Shown: one piece after another, positions 7,071 to 13,005 of the stretch
Position numbering within the stretch: position 1 is the stretch's first letter
Layout: every line of letters begins with the position of its first letter
Assembly (NCBI GenBank): GCA_040007095.1
Contig: JBDTVS010000062.1
Span: 1-26,242 of the forward strand
From: JBDTVS01 sp040007095
GTDB taxonomy: Bacteria; Acidobacteriota; Vicinamibacteria; Vicinamibacterales; CAVVIG01
Direction of reading: 5' to 3'
Length of the DNA stretch: 26,242 nt
Position numbers and translations under genes: made by a program
Notes under the pieces: model-generated
Databases searched by the model: none
Told to the model about the DNA's origin: nothing
What the model saw: the letters and a program-made list of their open reading frames with translations, nothing else

Positions 7071-7697
7071 CTACCCTTCCAGATCCTTAATCTTGGCCAA
7101 TCGTCGAATGTATCGCGGCTCCCGCATCGGCGTGCCGAGCCACGTCTTCACGATCGCCCGTGCCTCCTCCGTAGTGGTGAGGGTCGCACCGAGCGTCAGC
7201 ACGTTGGCGCCATTGTGCTCGCGCGAGTAGCGCGCGATCGTTTCCGACATCGCCATCGCGGCGCGCACGCCGCGCACCTTGTTGGCGGCGATGGCCGACC
7301 CGATGCCGGCACCGTCGATGACAATCCCCGCGTCGGCCTCTTTGCGAGCCACCGCACGGCCAACCAGGGCCGCCATGTCGGGGTAGTCGACCGGATCCGG
7401 GCTTTCGGTGCCGAAATCGTGAACCGCCAGGCCGCGCCCCCGCAGGAACGACACCAGCTCGCGCCGCAGCGCGATGCCGGTGTGGTCGGAGGCGACCGCC
7501 ACCGATCGGATGTCGGCCACAGGGACGAGCGACGCCTCGGATTCCGAGGTCCGTCCCTCGCGGACGACCGCGACCCCGCGCTCTTTCAAGGTGTCCTGGG
7601 CGAGCGGCGTGATGTGCCCACGAAGCGCCAACTCGACGACCTCGCCACGCGCCAACGTCCTGGCGTCGGCTTCGGTAATGATTTGAAAACGCTTCAT
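7071..7697 (-). CDS. rpiB: RpiB/LacAB-family sugar-phosphate isomerase with N-terminal EutQ-like segment
   Basis: A 208-aa protein; typical RpiB is about 145-150 aa. Residues about 65-208 are the RpiB fold: 'VAVASDHTGIALRRELVSFL', 'DFGTESPDPVDYPDMA', 'GIVIDGAGIGSAIAANKV', 'REHNGANVLTLGA'. RpiB interconverts ribose 5-phosphate and ribulose 5-phosphate, with a catalytic Cys in 'CGTGIG'; that position is D128 here and the next Thr is Ala, so the substrate or mechanism may differ. The first 50 residues include 'ITEADARTLARGEV' and 'HITPLAQDTLKERGVAVV', resembling the start of EutQ and other microcompartment-associated proteins. It is the promoter-proximal gene of the pair with deoC and starts 21 bases from the divergent hpt, without a clear Shine-Dalgarno. 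Confidence 0.85.
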   Translation of the reverse strand: MKRFQIITEADARTLARGEVVELALRGHITPLAQDTLKERGVAVVREGRTSESEASLVPVADIRSVAVASDHTGIALRRELVSFLRGRGLAVHDFGTESPDPVDYPDMAALVGRAVARKEADAGIVIDGAGIGSAIAANKVRGVRAAMAMSETIARYSREHNGANVLTLGATLTTTEEARAIVKTWLGTPMREPRYIRRLAKIKDLEG

Positions 7698-7709
7698 TGA
7701 GGTTAGAAT
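7683..7709 (+). promoter_or_regulatory. Candidate hpt promoter inside the 21-bp divergent gap
   Basis: TTGAAA at 7683-7688 and TAGAAT at 7704-7709 give -35 and -10 matches with a short 15-base spacer. The ATG of hpt is at 7719, so the leader would be zero to three bases. The -35 falls inside the rpiB start region, so the two divergent genes share control DNA. Confidence 0.4.
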
Positions 7710-7718
7710 CTCGCCCCT

Positions 7719-8243
7719 ATGCCTGAGTTGAACCCGTCCGAGATCCTACTCTCTGCCGAGCAGATCCAGAAGCGTGTGGCCGAGCTCGCCGGTCAAATCC
7801 GGCGCGACTTTCCGGGCGACCTTCATTTGATCGCGGTCTTGAAGGGCGCATTCATCTTTCTGTCGGACCTGGTCCGAAACATGGATGGCCACGTCTCACT
7901 CGATTTCATGGCCGTTTCGAGTTATGCGAAGAGTACCACCAGCTCGGGCCAGGTGCGGCTGCTGAAGGACCTCGATACCTCGCTCGACGGCCGCAACGTC
8001 ATCATCGTCGAAGACATTGTCGACACGGGCTTGACGTTGACCTACCTCCAGGACATCCTGCGGGCGCGTAACCCGAAGTCGTTGCGCACGGCCTGTCTCC
8101 TCAGTAAACCCTCTCGACGGAAGGTCGACGTGCACGTCGAATACATCGGCTTCTCGATCGACGATCGGTTCGTCGTGGGCTACGGCCTCGACTATGCGGA
8201 ACGGTATCGAAACCTGCCGCACATCGCCGTGCTCGACGCGTAA
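7719..8243 (+). CDS. hpt: Hypoxanthine phosphoribosyltransferase
   Basis: A 174-aa type I phosphoribosyltransferase of the usual length for bacterial Hpt. It salvages hypoxanthine (and often guanine) to IMP/GMP with PRPP. Landmarks are 'LIAVLKGAFIFLSDLVR' (about 37-53), 'LDFMAVSSYAKSTTSSG' (the flexible catalytic loop), the PRPP-binding motif 'VIIVEDIVDTGLT' (94-106), and 'VDVHVEYIGFSIDDRFVVGYGLDYAERYRNLP', the purine-binding C-terminal part ending 'IAVLDA'. The start matches the family, and the ATG lies nine bases after a TAGAAT hexamer without a Shine-Dalgarno. It is convergent with the deaminase gene and divergent from rpiB/deoC, within a cluster of nucleotide-salvage enzymes. Confidence 0.95.
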   Translation: MPELNPSEILLSAEQIQKRVAELAGQIRRDFPGDLHLIAVLKGAFIFLSDLVRNMDGHVSLDFMAVSSYAKSTTSSGQVRLLKDLDTSLDGRNVIIVEDIVDTGLTLTYLQDILRARNPKSLRTACLLSKPSRRKVDVHVEYIGFSIDDRFVVGYGLDYAERYRNLPHIAVLDA

Positions 8244-8313
8244 TTCAAACGCTACGGCTCGCCGCGATCCACGCGCCTCGCGTCTTGGGTTCGACCAGAA
8301 ATGACGCCTCCGC

Positions 8314-9699
8314 TCACTTCACGGCGGCACGCACGGTCGGCGCCAGCTGATTCGCGGCGGCAATCACGGCCGCCCGGTCGAGCGTCCGGACCCGCCGGTT
8401 TCTCATCAGCACGCGGCCATTCACGATGGTGTTCTGGACATCGTCTCCGCGAGTGACGTAGACGAGATGGGATACGGGGTCGTAGAGAGGTGTCTGCCGG
8501 GACGCCCCGACCGACACGGTGATGATATCGGCGCGCTTCCCCACTTCGAGCGATCCGATGACGGCGTCCATCCCAAGCGCCCTTGCCCCGCCGATGGTGG
8601 CGAGGTCGAGGGCTTGCACAGCGGGAAGAACCGTCGGATCGTGGGTGGCGTGCTTGGCCAGAAACGAGGCCTGACGCATGGCCTCGAACATGTCCAGGTC
8701 GTTGTTGCTGGCGGCGCCGTCGGTACCGAGGCCGAGCGCCAGGCCGGCGGCGAGATACTTCCCGACCGGCGCCGTCCCGCTGGCCAGTTTCATGTTGCTC
8801 TCGGGGTTGTGCGACAGGCCCACGCCGCGCCGCTGGAGAATACTCACGTCGTCGTCGGTCACCCATACCGCATGGGCGGCCAGCGTCAAGGGCCCCCAGA
8901 ACCCGATCGACTCGAGGTACCCGGTTGGCGTGGCTTGATGCTGTTCGCGCGCGATCTTGACCTCATCCTCGGTCTCGGCGAGATGGATGATGAGAGGCAC
9001 CTGGTAGCGGCGGGCCAGCGACGCGGCAGCCCTCAAGGTGGTCTCGTCGTTGGTGTACAGCGCGTGGGGGGCCACCGCCGGCACGATCAACGCGTCGCCC
9101 TTGAACTCCTTGATGAAACGTTCCGCGCGGGCCAGACCCTCGACCGGCGTCTTCGCATCGGCGACGGGAAACTGGATGATCGTCTGGCCGAGGACGCCGC
9201 GCAGACCCGCGTCGCGCGTCGCCCGGCCGATTTCCTCCTCGAAGTAATACATGTCGGCATAGGTCGTGGTGCCCGACTCGATCATCTCGAGGGCGGCCAG
9301 GCGCGTCCCGATGCGCACCATCGAGGGCGATACGGTCTTGGCTTCCGCGGGGAAGATGTATTTCTGCAGCCACTCCATCAACGCGAGGTCGTCCGCCAGA
9401 CCGCGGAACATGACCATCGGTGCATGCGTGTGGGTATTGACCAGCCCGGGCAGGACGATCTGATCGCGCGCGTCGATGGTCGACGCCGCCCGGTAGCGCG
9501 ACGCAATCACCTCCGGCCGATCGACCGCGACGATATCAGCACCGGCGATCGCGATGGCGCCTGGCGACAGGATCCGGTGGTCCGGACTGGCGGTGACGAG
9601 CGTCCCGCCGATGACGACGAGCGAGACCGCGCGGCGGGGCGCCTGCGCAGCGGCAAGCGCCGCGAGGGCGAGCGCGGCGACCGCAATTCTCGGGCGCAT
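8314..9699 (-). CDS. mtaD: Amidohydrolase of the MTA/SAH deaminase type, with signal peptide
   Basis: A 461-aa member of the amidohydrolase superfamily, closest in motif content to 5-methylthioadenosine/S-adenosylhomocysteine deaminases and related TrzA/chlorohydrolase-like enzymes. Metal and active-site motifs are 'LPGLVNTHTHAPMVMFRGLA' (H90, H92), 'IIHLAETEDE', 'TLAAHAVWVTDDD', 'GLSHNPESNMKLASG' and 'LGLGTDGAASNNDLDMFEAM'. The C-terminal beta part has 'GSLEVGKRADIITV'. The N-terminus MRPRIAVAALALAALAAAQA is a short signal peptide, unusual for an enzyme whose relatives are cytoplasmic. The ATG sits five bases after TATACT on the minus strand and lacks a Shine-Dalgarno. It is divergent from upp by 20 bp. 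The exact substrate (MTA, SAH, adenosine or another amine) is not certain. Confidence 0.82.
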   Translation of the reverse strand: MRPRIAVAALALAALAAAQAPRRAVSLVVIGGTLVTASPDHRILSPGAIAIAGADIVAVDRPEVIASRYRAASTIDARDQIVLPGLVNTHTHAPMVMFRGLADDLALMEWLQKYIFPAEAKTVSPSMVRIGTRLAALEMIESGTTTYADMYYFEEEIGRATRDAGLRGVLGQTIIQFPVADAKTPVEGLARAERFIKEFKGDALIVPAVAPHALYTNDETTLRAAASLARRYQVPLIIHLAETEDEVKIAREQHQATPTGYLESIGFWGPLTLAAHAVWVTDDDVSILQRRGVGLSHNPESNMKLASGTAPVGKYLAAGLALGLGTDGAASNNDLDMFEAMRQASFLAKHATHDPTVLPAVQALDLATIGGARALGMDAVIGSLEVGKRADIITVSVGASRQTPLYDPVSHLVYVTRGDDVQNTIVNGRVLMRNRRVRTLDRAAVIAAANQLAPTVRAAVK

Positions 9700-9703
9700 T
9701 CTT

Positions 9704-9712
9704 TAGTATAGT
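9704..9712. promoter_or_regulatory. Symmetric -10 region serving both mtaD and upp
   Basis: The core tagtatagt reads TATAGT on the plus strand (9707-9712), seven bases before the GTG of upp at 9720. It reads TATACT on the minus strand (9710-9705), five bases before the ATG of mtaD at 9699. Two near-consensus -10 elements therefore overlap back to back in a 20-base gap, and both transcripts would be leaderless. Confidence 0.5.
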
Positions 9713-9719
9713 GTCACCC

Positions 9720-10343
9720 GTGCCCGTCCATCTGGTCGATCATCCGCTGGTGCACGACGCGCTGTTGTCATTGAGAAATCGGCACACCGCGCCGGCACCG
9801 TTTCGCCGTGCCGCGACTCGCATCAGCGTGCTCCTGGCCGCTGAAGCCCTTCGCGATATCGCGACGGTGACCACGACCGTCGACACGCCGCTTGGACCGG
9901 CCGAAGGATCCGCGATTGGCGCCGACATTGTCGTCGTCCCGGTCTTGCGCGCCGGCCTCGGGATGCTGGATGCGGTGCTCGAGCTGGTGCCGCACGCGCG
10001 GGTCGGACACATCGGGCTACAGCGCGACGAGATTACGGCGGTGGCGTCGCAGTACTATTCGAAGCTCCCCGCACGGCTCGACCAGGCCTACGTCGTGATG
10101 ATCGATCCGATGCTGGCGACTGGTGGCAGCGCCGTGGCGGCGCTCGATCTCCTCCAGCGCGCGGGCGCGCGGGCGATACGGATCATCTGCATCGTGGCCG
10201 CGCCTGAAGGGATCGCGTTGGTCGAACGCCAGCATCCCGACGTCACCATCTATACGCCGGTCGTCGATCGCGGGCTGAACGAACACAAGTACATCGTGCC
10301 GGGCCTCGGTGATTTTGGAGATCGGCTCTATGGCACCATCTGA
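9720..10343 (+). CDS. upp: Uracil phosphoribosyltransferase
   Basis: A 207-aa enzyme converting uracil and PRPP to UMP; E. coli Upp is 208 aa. Motifs are 'VVVPVLRAGLGMLDAVLELV' (about 71-90), 'HIGLQRDE', the PRPP loop 'VMIDPMLATGGSAVAAL' (126-142), and 'VTIYTPVVDRGLNEHKYIVPGLGDFGDRLYGT' at the C-terminus, the uracil-binding region. An in-frame GTG at 9711 lies almost inside the -10 element. The GTG at 9720 places 'HPLV' at residues 8-11, exactly as in E. coli Upp, and is the right distance for a leaderless start, so it is chosen. The gene overlaps the next one by 14 bases and is divergent from mtaD. Confidence 0.93.
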   Translation: MPVHLVDHPLVHDALLSLRNRHTAPAPFRRAATRISVLLAAEALRDIATVTTTVDTPLGPAEGSAIGADIVVVPVLRAGLGMLDAVLELVPHARVGHIGLQRDEITAVASQYYSKLPARLDQAYVVMIDPMLATGGSAVAALDLLQRAGARAIRIICIVAAPEGIALVERQHPDVTIYTPVVDRGLNEHKYIVPGLGDFGDRLYGTI

Positions 10344-11181
10344 TCGCCCCGTGATCGAGAAGGACCGCCGAGCGCAGCCGCGAGATACGACCGGGCGGTG
10401 GCAAACGGCACTGACCTACACTGCCCCGAATCAAATCCTGGTGCGCGGATACGCGCTCGACGAGATGATGGGCCGGATTTCGTTCGCGGATGCCGTCTAT
10501 CTGCTGCTGATGGGCGAGCTGCCGACGCCGGCGATTGGCCGGATGCTGAACGCGGTCCTCGTATCGTCGATCGACCATGGCGTGACGCCCCCCTCGACGC
10601 TGGCCGCGCGAAACGTCGCGGTCTCTCGAGCCCCGCTGAAGGACTGCGTGGCCGCCGGCATCCTCGCATTCGGCCCCCACCACGGCGGCGATATTGAATC
10701 GTGCATGCGATTTCTCGACGCCGGCCTCGTCCTGGTGCGCGGGGGCAAGTCACTGCAGGAGGCGGCCGACGCGATCGTGGAAGAGTGCGCGCAGCAGCAG
10801 CTGGTGCCACCCGGATTCGGCCACCGCTTTCACACGCGGGATCCGCGGGCGAGCCGCTTGTTCCAGATGGCGCTCGAGCTCGAGCTCGAAGGCGAGCACG
10901 TCCGGCTGATCCGCGCGGCCGAACGCGCGCTCGAAGCGCGGCGCGATCGGTATGAACGTGCGTTGCCAGTCAATGTCGACGGCGCCATCGCCGCGGTCTG
11001 CGCCGACCTCGGGTTTGCCTACGAGCTGGGGAACGCGATCTTCTTGATTTCGCGTCTGCCCGGGCTGATCGCTCACGCCCACGAAGAGCGCACGAGGCAG
11101 ACGCCGATGCGCGAGATTGAGCCGAAGGACCACGATTACGACGGATCGCGCGAGCGTCGGTTGCCCGAAGGCCGTAAGTAA
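10330..11181 (+). CDS. Citryl-CoA lyase-like / citrate synthase-family protein
   Basis: A 283-aa short member of the citrate synthase superfamily. 'ILVRGYALDEMMGRISFADAVYLLLMGELPT' is the lid/helical region. 'AFGPHHGGDIESCMRFLD' carries the active-site His motif, 'PPGFGHRFHTRDPRASRLF' the second His motif, 'VNVDGAIAAVCADLGF' the small domain, and 'MREIEPKDHDYDGSRERRLP' the C-terminus. Full citrate synthases are about 370-430 aa; proteins of 260-290 aa with this ending are usually annotated citryl-CoA lyase (citryl-CoA to acetyl-CoA and oxaloacetate), but activity on other acyl-CoAs is possible. ATG 10330 overlaps the upp stop and has GGAG about ten bases upstream, which supports translational coupling to upp. 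It is convergent with the glycine-zipper gene. Confidence 0.8.
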   Translation: MAPSDRPVIEKDRRAQPRDTTGRWQTALTYTAPNQILVRGYALDEMMGRISFADAVYLLLMGELPTPAIGRMLNAVLVSSIDHGVTPPSTLAARNVAVSRAPLKDCVAAGILAFGPHHGGDIESCMRFLDAGLVLVRGGKSLQEAADAIVEECAQQQLVPPGFGHRFHTRDPRASRLFQMALELELEGEHVRLIRAAERALEARRDRYERALPVNVDGAIAAVCADLGFAYELGNAIFLISRLPGLIAHAHEERTRQTPMREIEPKDHDYDGSRERRLPEGRK

Positions 11182-11194
11182 CGCTGGTAGTGGG

Positions 11195-11425
11195 TCAGTT
11201 TGGCTCATCCCTTTCAAACAAACCCAACGGATTGGGCAGGGGCTTGTCAGATACGGCCTTCGTGCGGGCCGATGCCGCGTCTGATGCGCCGAATGCCATG
11301 GCAAATACGACGCCTAACCCGACGCCAAGAGCGACCCCCACGCCCACATTGTGCATGGTCGTCCCCAGTGCGGCTCCGAAAGAGAGACCCACGCCGATGC
11401 CCACGCCTACGGATTGTCTGTTCAT
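11195..11425 (-). CDS. Small glycine-zipper membrane protein
   Basis: A 76-aa protein whose residues about 5-47 are almost entirely Gly, Val, Ala, Leu and Phe with a G-x-G-x-G spacing (SVGVGIGVGLSFGAALG, then GVGVALGVGLGVVFAMAFGA). This pattern fits two close-packed glycine-zipper membrane helices. The C-terminal 25 residues are polar. Function is unknown; glycine-zipper proteins can form membrane oligomers, but nothing here proves that. ATG 11425 is chosen over 11452 because AAGGG lies four bases upstream and the extra residues would add a second Met-led leader. It ends 13 bases from the convergent citryl-CoA-lyase-like gene. Confidence 0.65.
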   Translation of the reverse strand: MNRQSVGVGIGVGLSFGAALGTTMHNVGVGVALGVGLGVVFAMAFGASDAASARTKAVSDKPLPNPLGLFERDEPN

Positions 11426-11494
11426 AAAACCCTTAAGCCAAGAGTGCCACAATTTCCTCGATAGACCAGACGTGATTCGCCAGCCCGCGGTGCG

Positions 11495-11524
11495 TTGCGA
11501 GCGCGGCGACAGGTGCGGTACACT
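11495..11524 (+). promoter_or_regulatory. Candidate sigma-70 promoter for tRNA-Val
   Basis: TTGCGA (11495-11500), an 18-base spacer and TACACT (11519-11524) would start transcription near 11531, about 70 bases before the mature tRNA. No gene intervenes. The rest of 11426-11602 holds nothing recognisable. Confidence 0.45.
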
Positions 11525-11602
11525 ACCCGTCTCACGGGCGAAACTCGCGTCAGCGCCGCTGTCGGCGTTGTCCCCGGTTTCACCAGGTTCGTTCCCCCGA
11601 AC

Positions 11603-11679
11603 GGGCGCTTAGCTCAGCTGGTTAGAGCGCGTGCTTCACACGCACGAGGTCACAGGTTCGAGTCCTGTAGCGCCCACCA
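11603..11679 (+). tRNA. tRNA-Val (anticodon CAC)
   Basis: A 77-base cloverleaf can be folded by eye. The 7-bp acceptor stem GGGCGCT/AGCGCCC encloses a D arm GCTC/GAGC, an anticodon stem CGTGC/GCACG with loop TTCACAC, and a T arm ACAGG/CCTGT with loop TTCGAGT. A 3' ACCA is encoded in the genome. The loop places CAC at the anticodon, which reads GUG valine codons. A single isolated tRNA gene. Confidence 0.96.
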
Positions 11680-12010
11680 CGTAAATCACTCATAACTGGA
11701 CACTTGGCGCGCTTACACGAACTTGCACTGCACTGATCCGACATAGATGCAGATGGCTGTGTGACGGCGAGTTTGAATCGCGTGGACTCCGCGCGCGACT
11801 GAAAGTCGCAGACCGCGCCGCCTGCGTGCGGCAGTCGTTCGATAGCCACGATCGTGGTTCGCTCTATGCCCACGTGCTCGTTGGTCCGAAACATCTCACG
11901 GCCGGTCGGACCGGCTGAAAGCCGGTGGGTTTACACCTGGCACGTGGGCACTAAAGTCAATCTCCGCTGGTGCTCAGACGCAACGGTTGGCGAGCGTTCT
12001 TTGGGACGGT
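11680..12010. other. Non-coding stretch with palindromes between tRNA-Val and the toxin-antitoxin pair
   Basis: No convincing gene in 331 bases. It holds the perfect 12-base palindrome CCACGATCGTGG at 11846-11857 and a perfect 7-bp hairpin ACCGGCT-gaa-AGCCGGT at 11910-11926, followed by gggtttacacc. The hairpin could help terminate rightward readthrough from the tRNA or leftward readthrough from the toxin gene, but there is no long T run. No copy of the tRNA 3' end was seen that would mark an integration site. Confidence 0.4.
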
Positions 12011-12526
12011 TTACTTGCCCGACAAGGTCCGCTCTGCCTCGGCGATGCTGACCATCATCATCATGGGATCCAGTGGAGACTCCGAGAACCCGCAGTGCAC
12101 GTAGAAGAGCTTTGCGTTTTCCGAAATGGCGTGCAGGAGGATGGCGCGCATCCCGGCGATCGCGGCGGCCTGTAGCGTCCGCAGCACCGCATCCCGGAGC
12201 AGCGCCTTGCCGAGGCCACGCCCCCGGAAGCCACGATCGATGGCCAGTCGGCCGATGATCATGACCGGAATCGGCTCCGGCATGTTCCGCCGGATATGCC
12301 CCGTCGCAGCCTGCTTCGCCACTGAACCGGCGGCAAGACAGTAGAACCCGACGTTGCGACGCTCGACGGTAATCACGTACGTTCGCGACGCACCAGACTG
12401 CTCGTTCGGCAGCGCGCGTTTGCGCAACCAGTCATCGAGAGCCGGTTCACCTGAATCGAACGCCGAAGAATCATGCTCGGCGCTAAGCGGCTCGGGCGAA
12501 CCGATCGTCTCAGGGACATCGGTCAT
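12011..12526 (-). CDS. GNAT-family toxin (TacT/AtaT-like acetyltransferase)
   Basis: A 171-aa GNAT acetyltransferase of the size and style of TacT-type toxins, which acetylate the amino group of charged tRNAs and block translation. Visible landmarks are 'HDSSAFDSGEPALDDWLRKRA' (the family's characteristic start), 'TYVITVERRNVGFYCLAAGS', the acetyl-CoA loop 'RGFRGRGLGKALL' (R/Q-x-x-G-x-G), and the catalytic-Tyr region 'NAKLFYVHCGF'. Its ATG overlaps the stop codon of the upstream DUF1778 gene in an ATGA arrangement, the usual antitoxin-first operon. The tRNA target is not predictable from sequence. Confidence 0.9.
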   Translation of the reverse strand: MTDVPETIGSPEPLSAEHDSSAFDSGEPALDDWLRKRALPNEQSGASRTYVITVERRNVGFYCLAAGSVAKQAATGHIRRNMPEPIPVMIIGRLAIDRGFRGRGLGKALLRDAVLRTLQAAAIAGMRAILLHAISENAKLFYVHCGFSESPLDPMMMMVSIAEAERTLSGK

Positions 12527-12807
12527 CGCTCCCAGGGAGCTTTCGTGGCCAACAAGCGCCGCAGTCGCGGATTGTGCGCTGGCGCCTTGTCCAGCGCCTC
12601 GTTGAAGCGCCTGAAGGTCTTCTCGTCCGGCAAAAAGAGCCGCTGGTCGAGAAGGACCGAGGTCGCTTCACGGCAGGCCGCGTCGAGCATGAATTCCGAA
12701 CGGTTTTTCCCCACGGTCTCGGCGGCGCGATCGATCAACGATCGCTTGCGCTGATCGGCCCGAAGATTGATCGTCACCCCACGGCTGGCACTGCGTGTCT
12801 GCGACAT
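12523..12807 (-). CDS. DUF1778 antitoxin (TacA-like, ribbon-helix-helix)
   Basis: A 94-aa antitoxin. The N-terminal half 'GVTINLRADQRKRSLIDRAAETVGKNRSEFMLDAA' is a ribbon-helix-helix DNA-binding domain of the DUF1778 family. The C-terminal part (about 60-94, 'LFLPDEKTFRRFNEALDKAP') is the segment that wraps the GNAT toxin in known pairs. ATG 12807 is chosen: it follows AAAGGG by five bases and matches the family N-terminus, while the frame extending to 12960 crosses the operator. It is translationally coupled to the toxin by a four-base overlap, and it probably represses its own promoter through the inverted repeats just upstream. Confidence 0.9.
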   Translation of the reverse strand: MSQTRSASRGVTINLRADQRKRSLIDRAAETVGKNRSEFMLDAACREATSVLLDQRLFLPDEKTFRRFNEALDKAPAHNPRLRRLLATKAPWER

Positions 12808-12816
12808 AGGCCCTTT

Positions 12817-12856
12817 CTTGTCTACTCGACAAGTATACAACGATGTATACACATCG
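12817..12856 (-). promoter_or_regulatory. Overlapping inverted repeats at the antitoxin promoter (probable operator)
   Basis: Three perfect inverted repeats abut: CTTGTC-tactc-GACAAG (12817-12833), GTATAC-aacgat-GTATAC (12833-12850) and CGATGT-atac-ACATCG (12841-12856). A TATACT -10 hexamer on the minus strand lies within them, about 25 bases before the antitoxin ATG. This is the expected layout for cooperative binding of ribbon-helix-helix dimers. Confidence 0.65.
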
Positions 12857-12923
12857 CCAACACACACGATCCTTTTGTGAGCTTCAGCCAAACATGCTGG
12901 GTCCGCTGAATTCGGCCGGCGTA

Positions 12924-12937
12924 GCGAGGGCCCTCGC
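12924..12937. other. 14-base perfect palindrome downstream of the Tad operon
   Basis: GCGAGGGCCCTCGC is its own reverse complement. It lies 70-80 bases past the stop of the last Tad-locus gene on the minus strand and before the antitoxin operon. It may act in termination or as a protein site; no T tract follows. Confidence 0.35.
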
Positions 12938-13005
12938 CCCTCTCGGGACGCGCATCTCACACCCGTTCCGATCGCCCTGGAACCCGCGGCGCGGGAGCTG
13001 CCTCC

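Noticed and set aside
8467..9711. Long plus-strand frame (414 aa) over mtaD
   Set aside because: It is rich in Arg, Gly and Asp as expected for an antisense shadow in GC-rich DNA; the minus strand encodes a complete amidohydrolase.
6148..11181. Microcompartment shell gene within the salvage island
   Set aside because: No protein of about 90-100 aa with the BMC fold, and no BMC-P-like gene, is visible; the microcompartment idea rests on cargo features only.
11622..11894. Minus-strand frame containing 'GGRYRTRTCDLVRVKHAL'
   Set aside because: Its C-terminus is the antisense translation of tRNA-Val, a well-known annotation artefact; the rest has no protein-like features.
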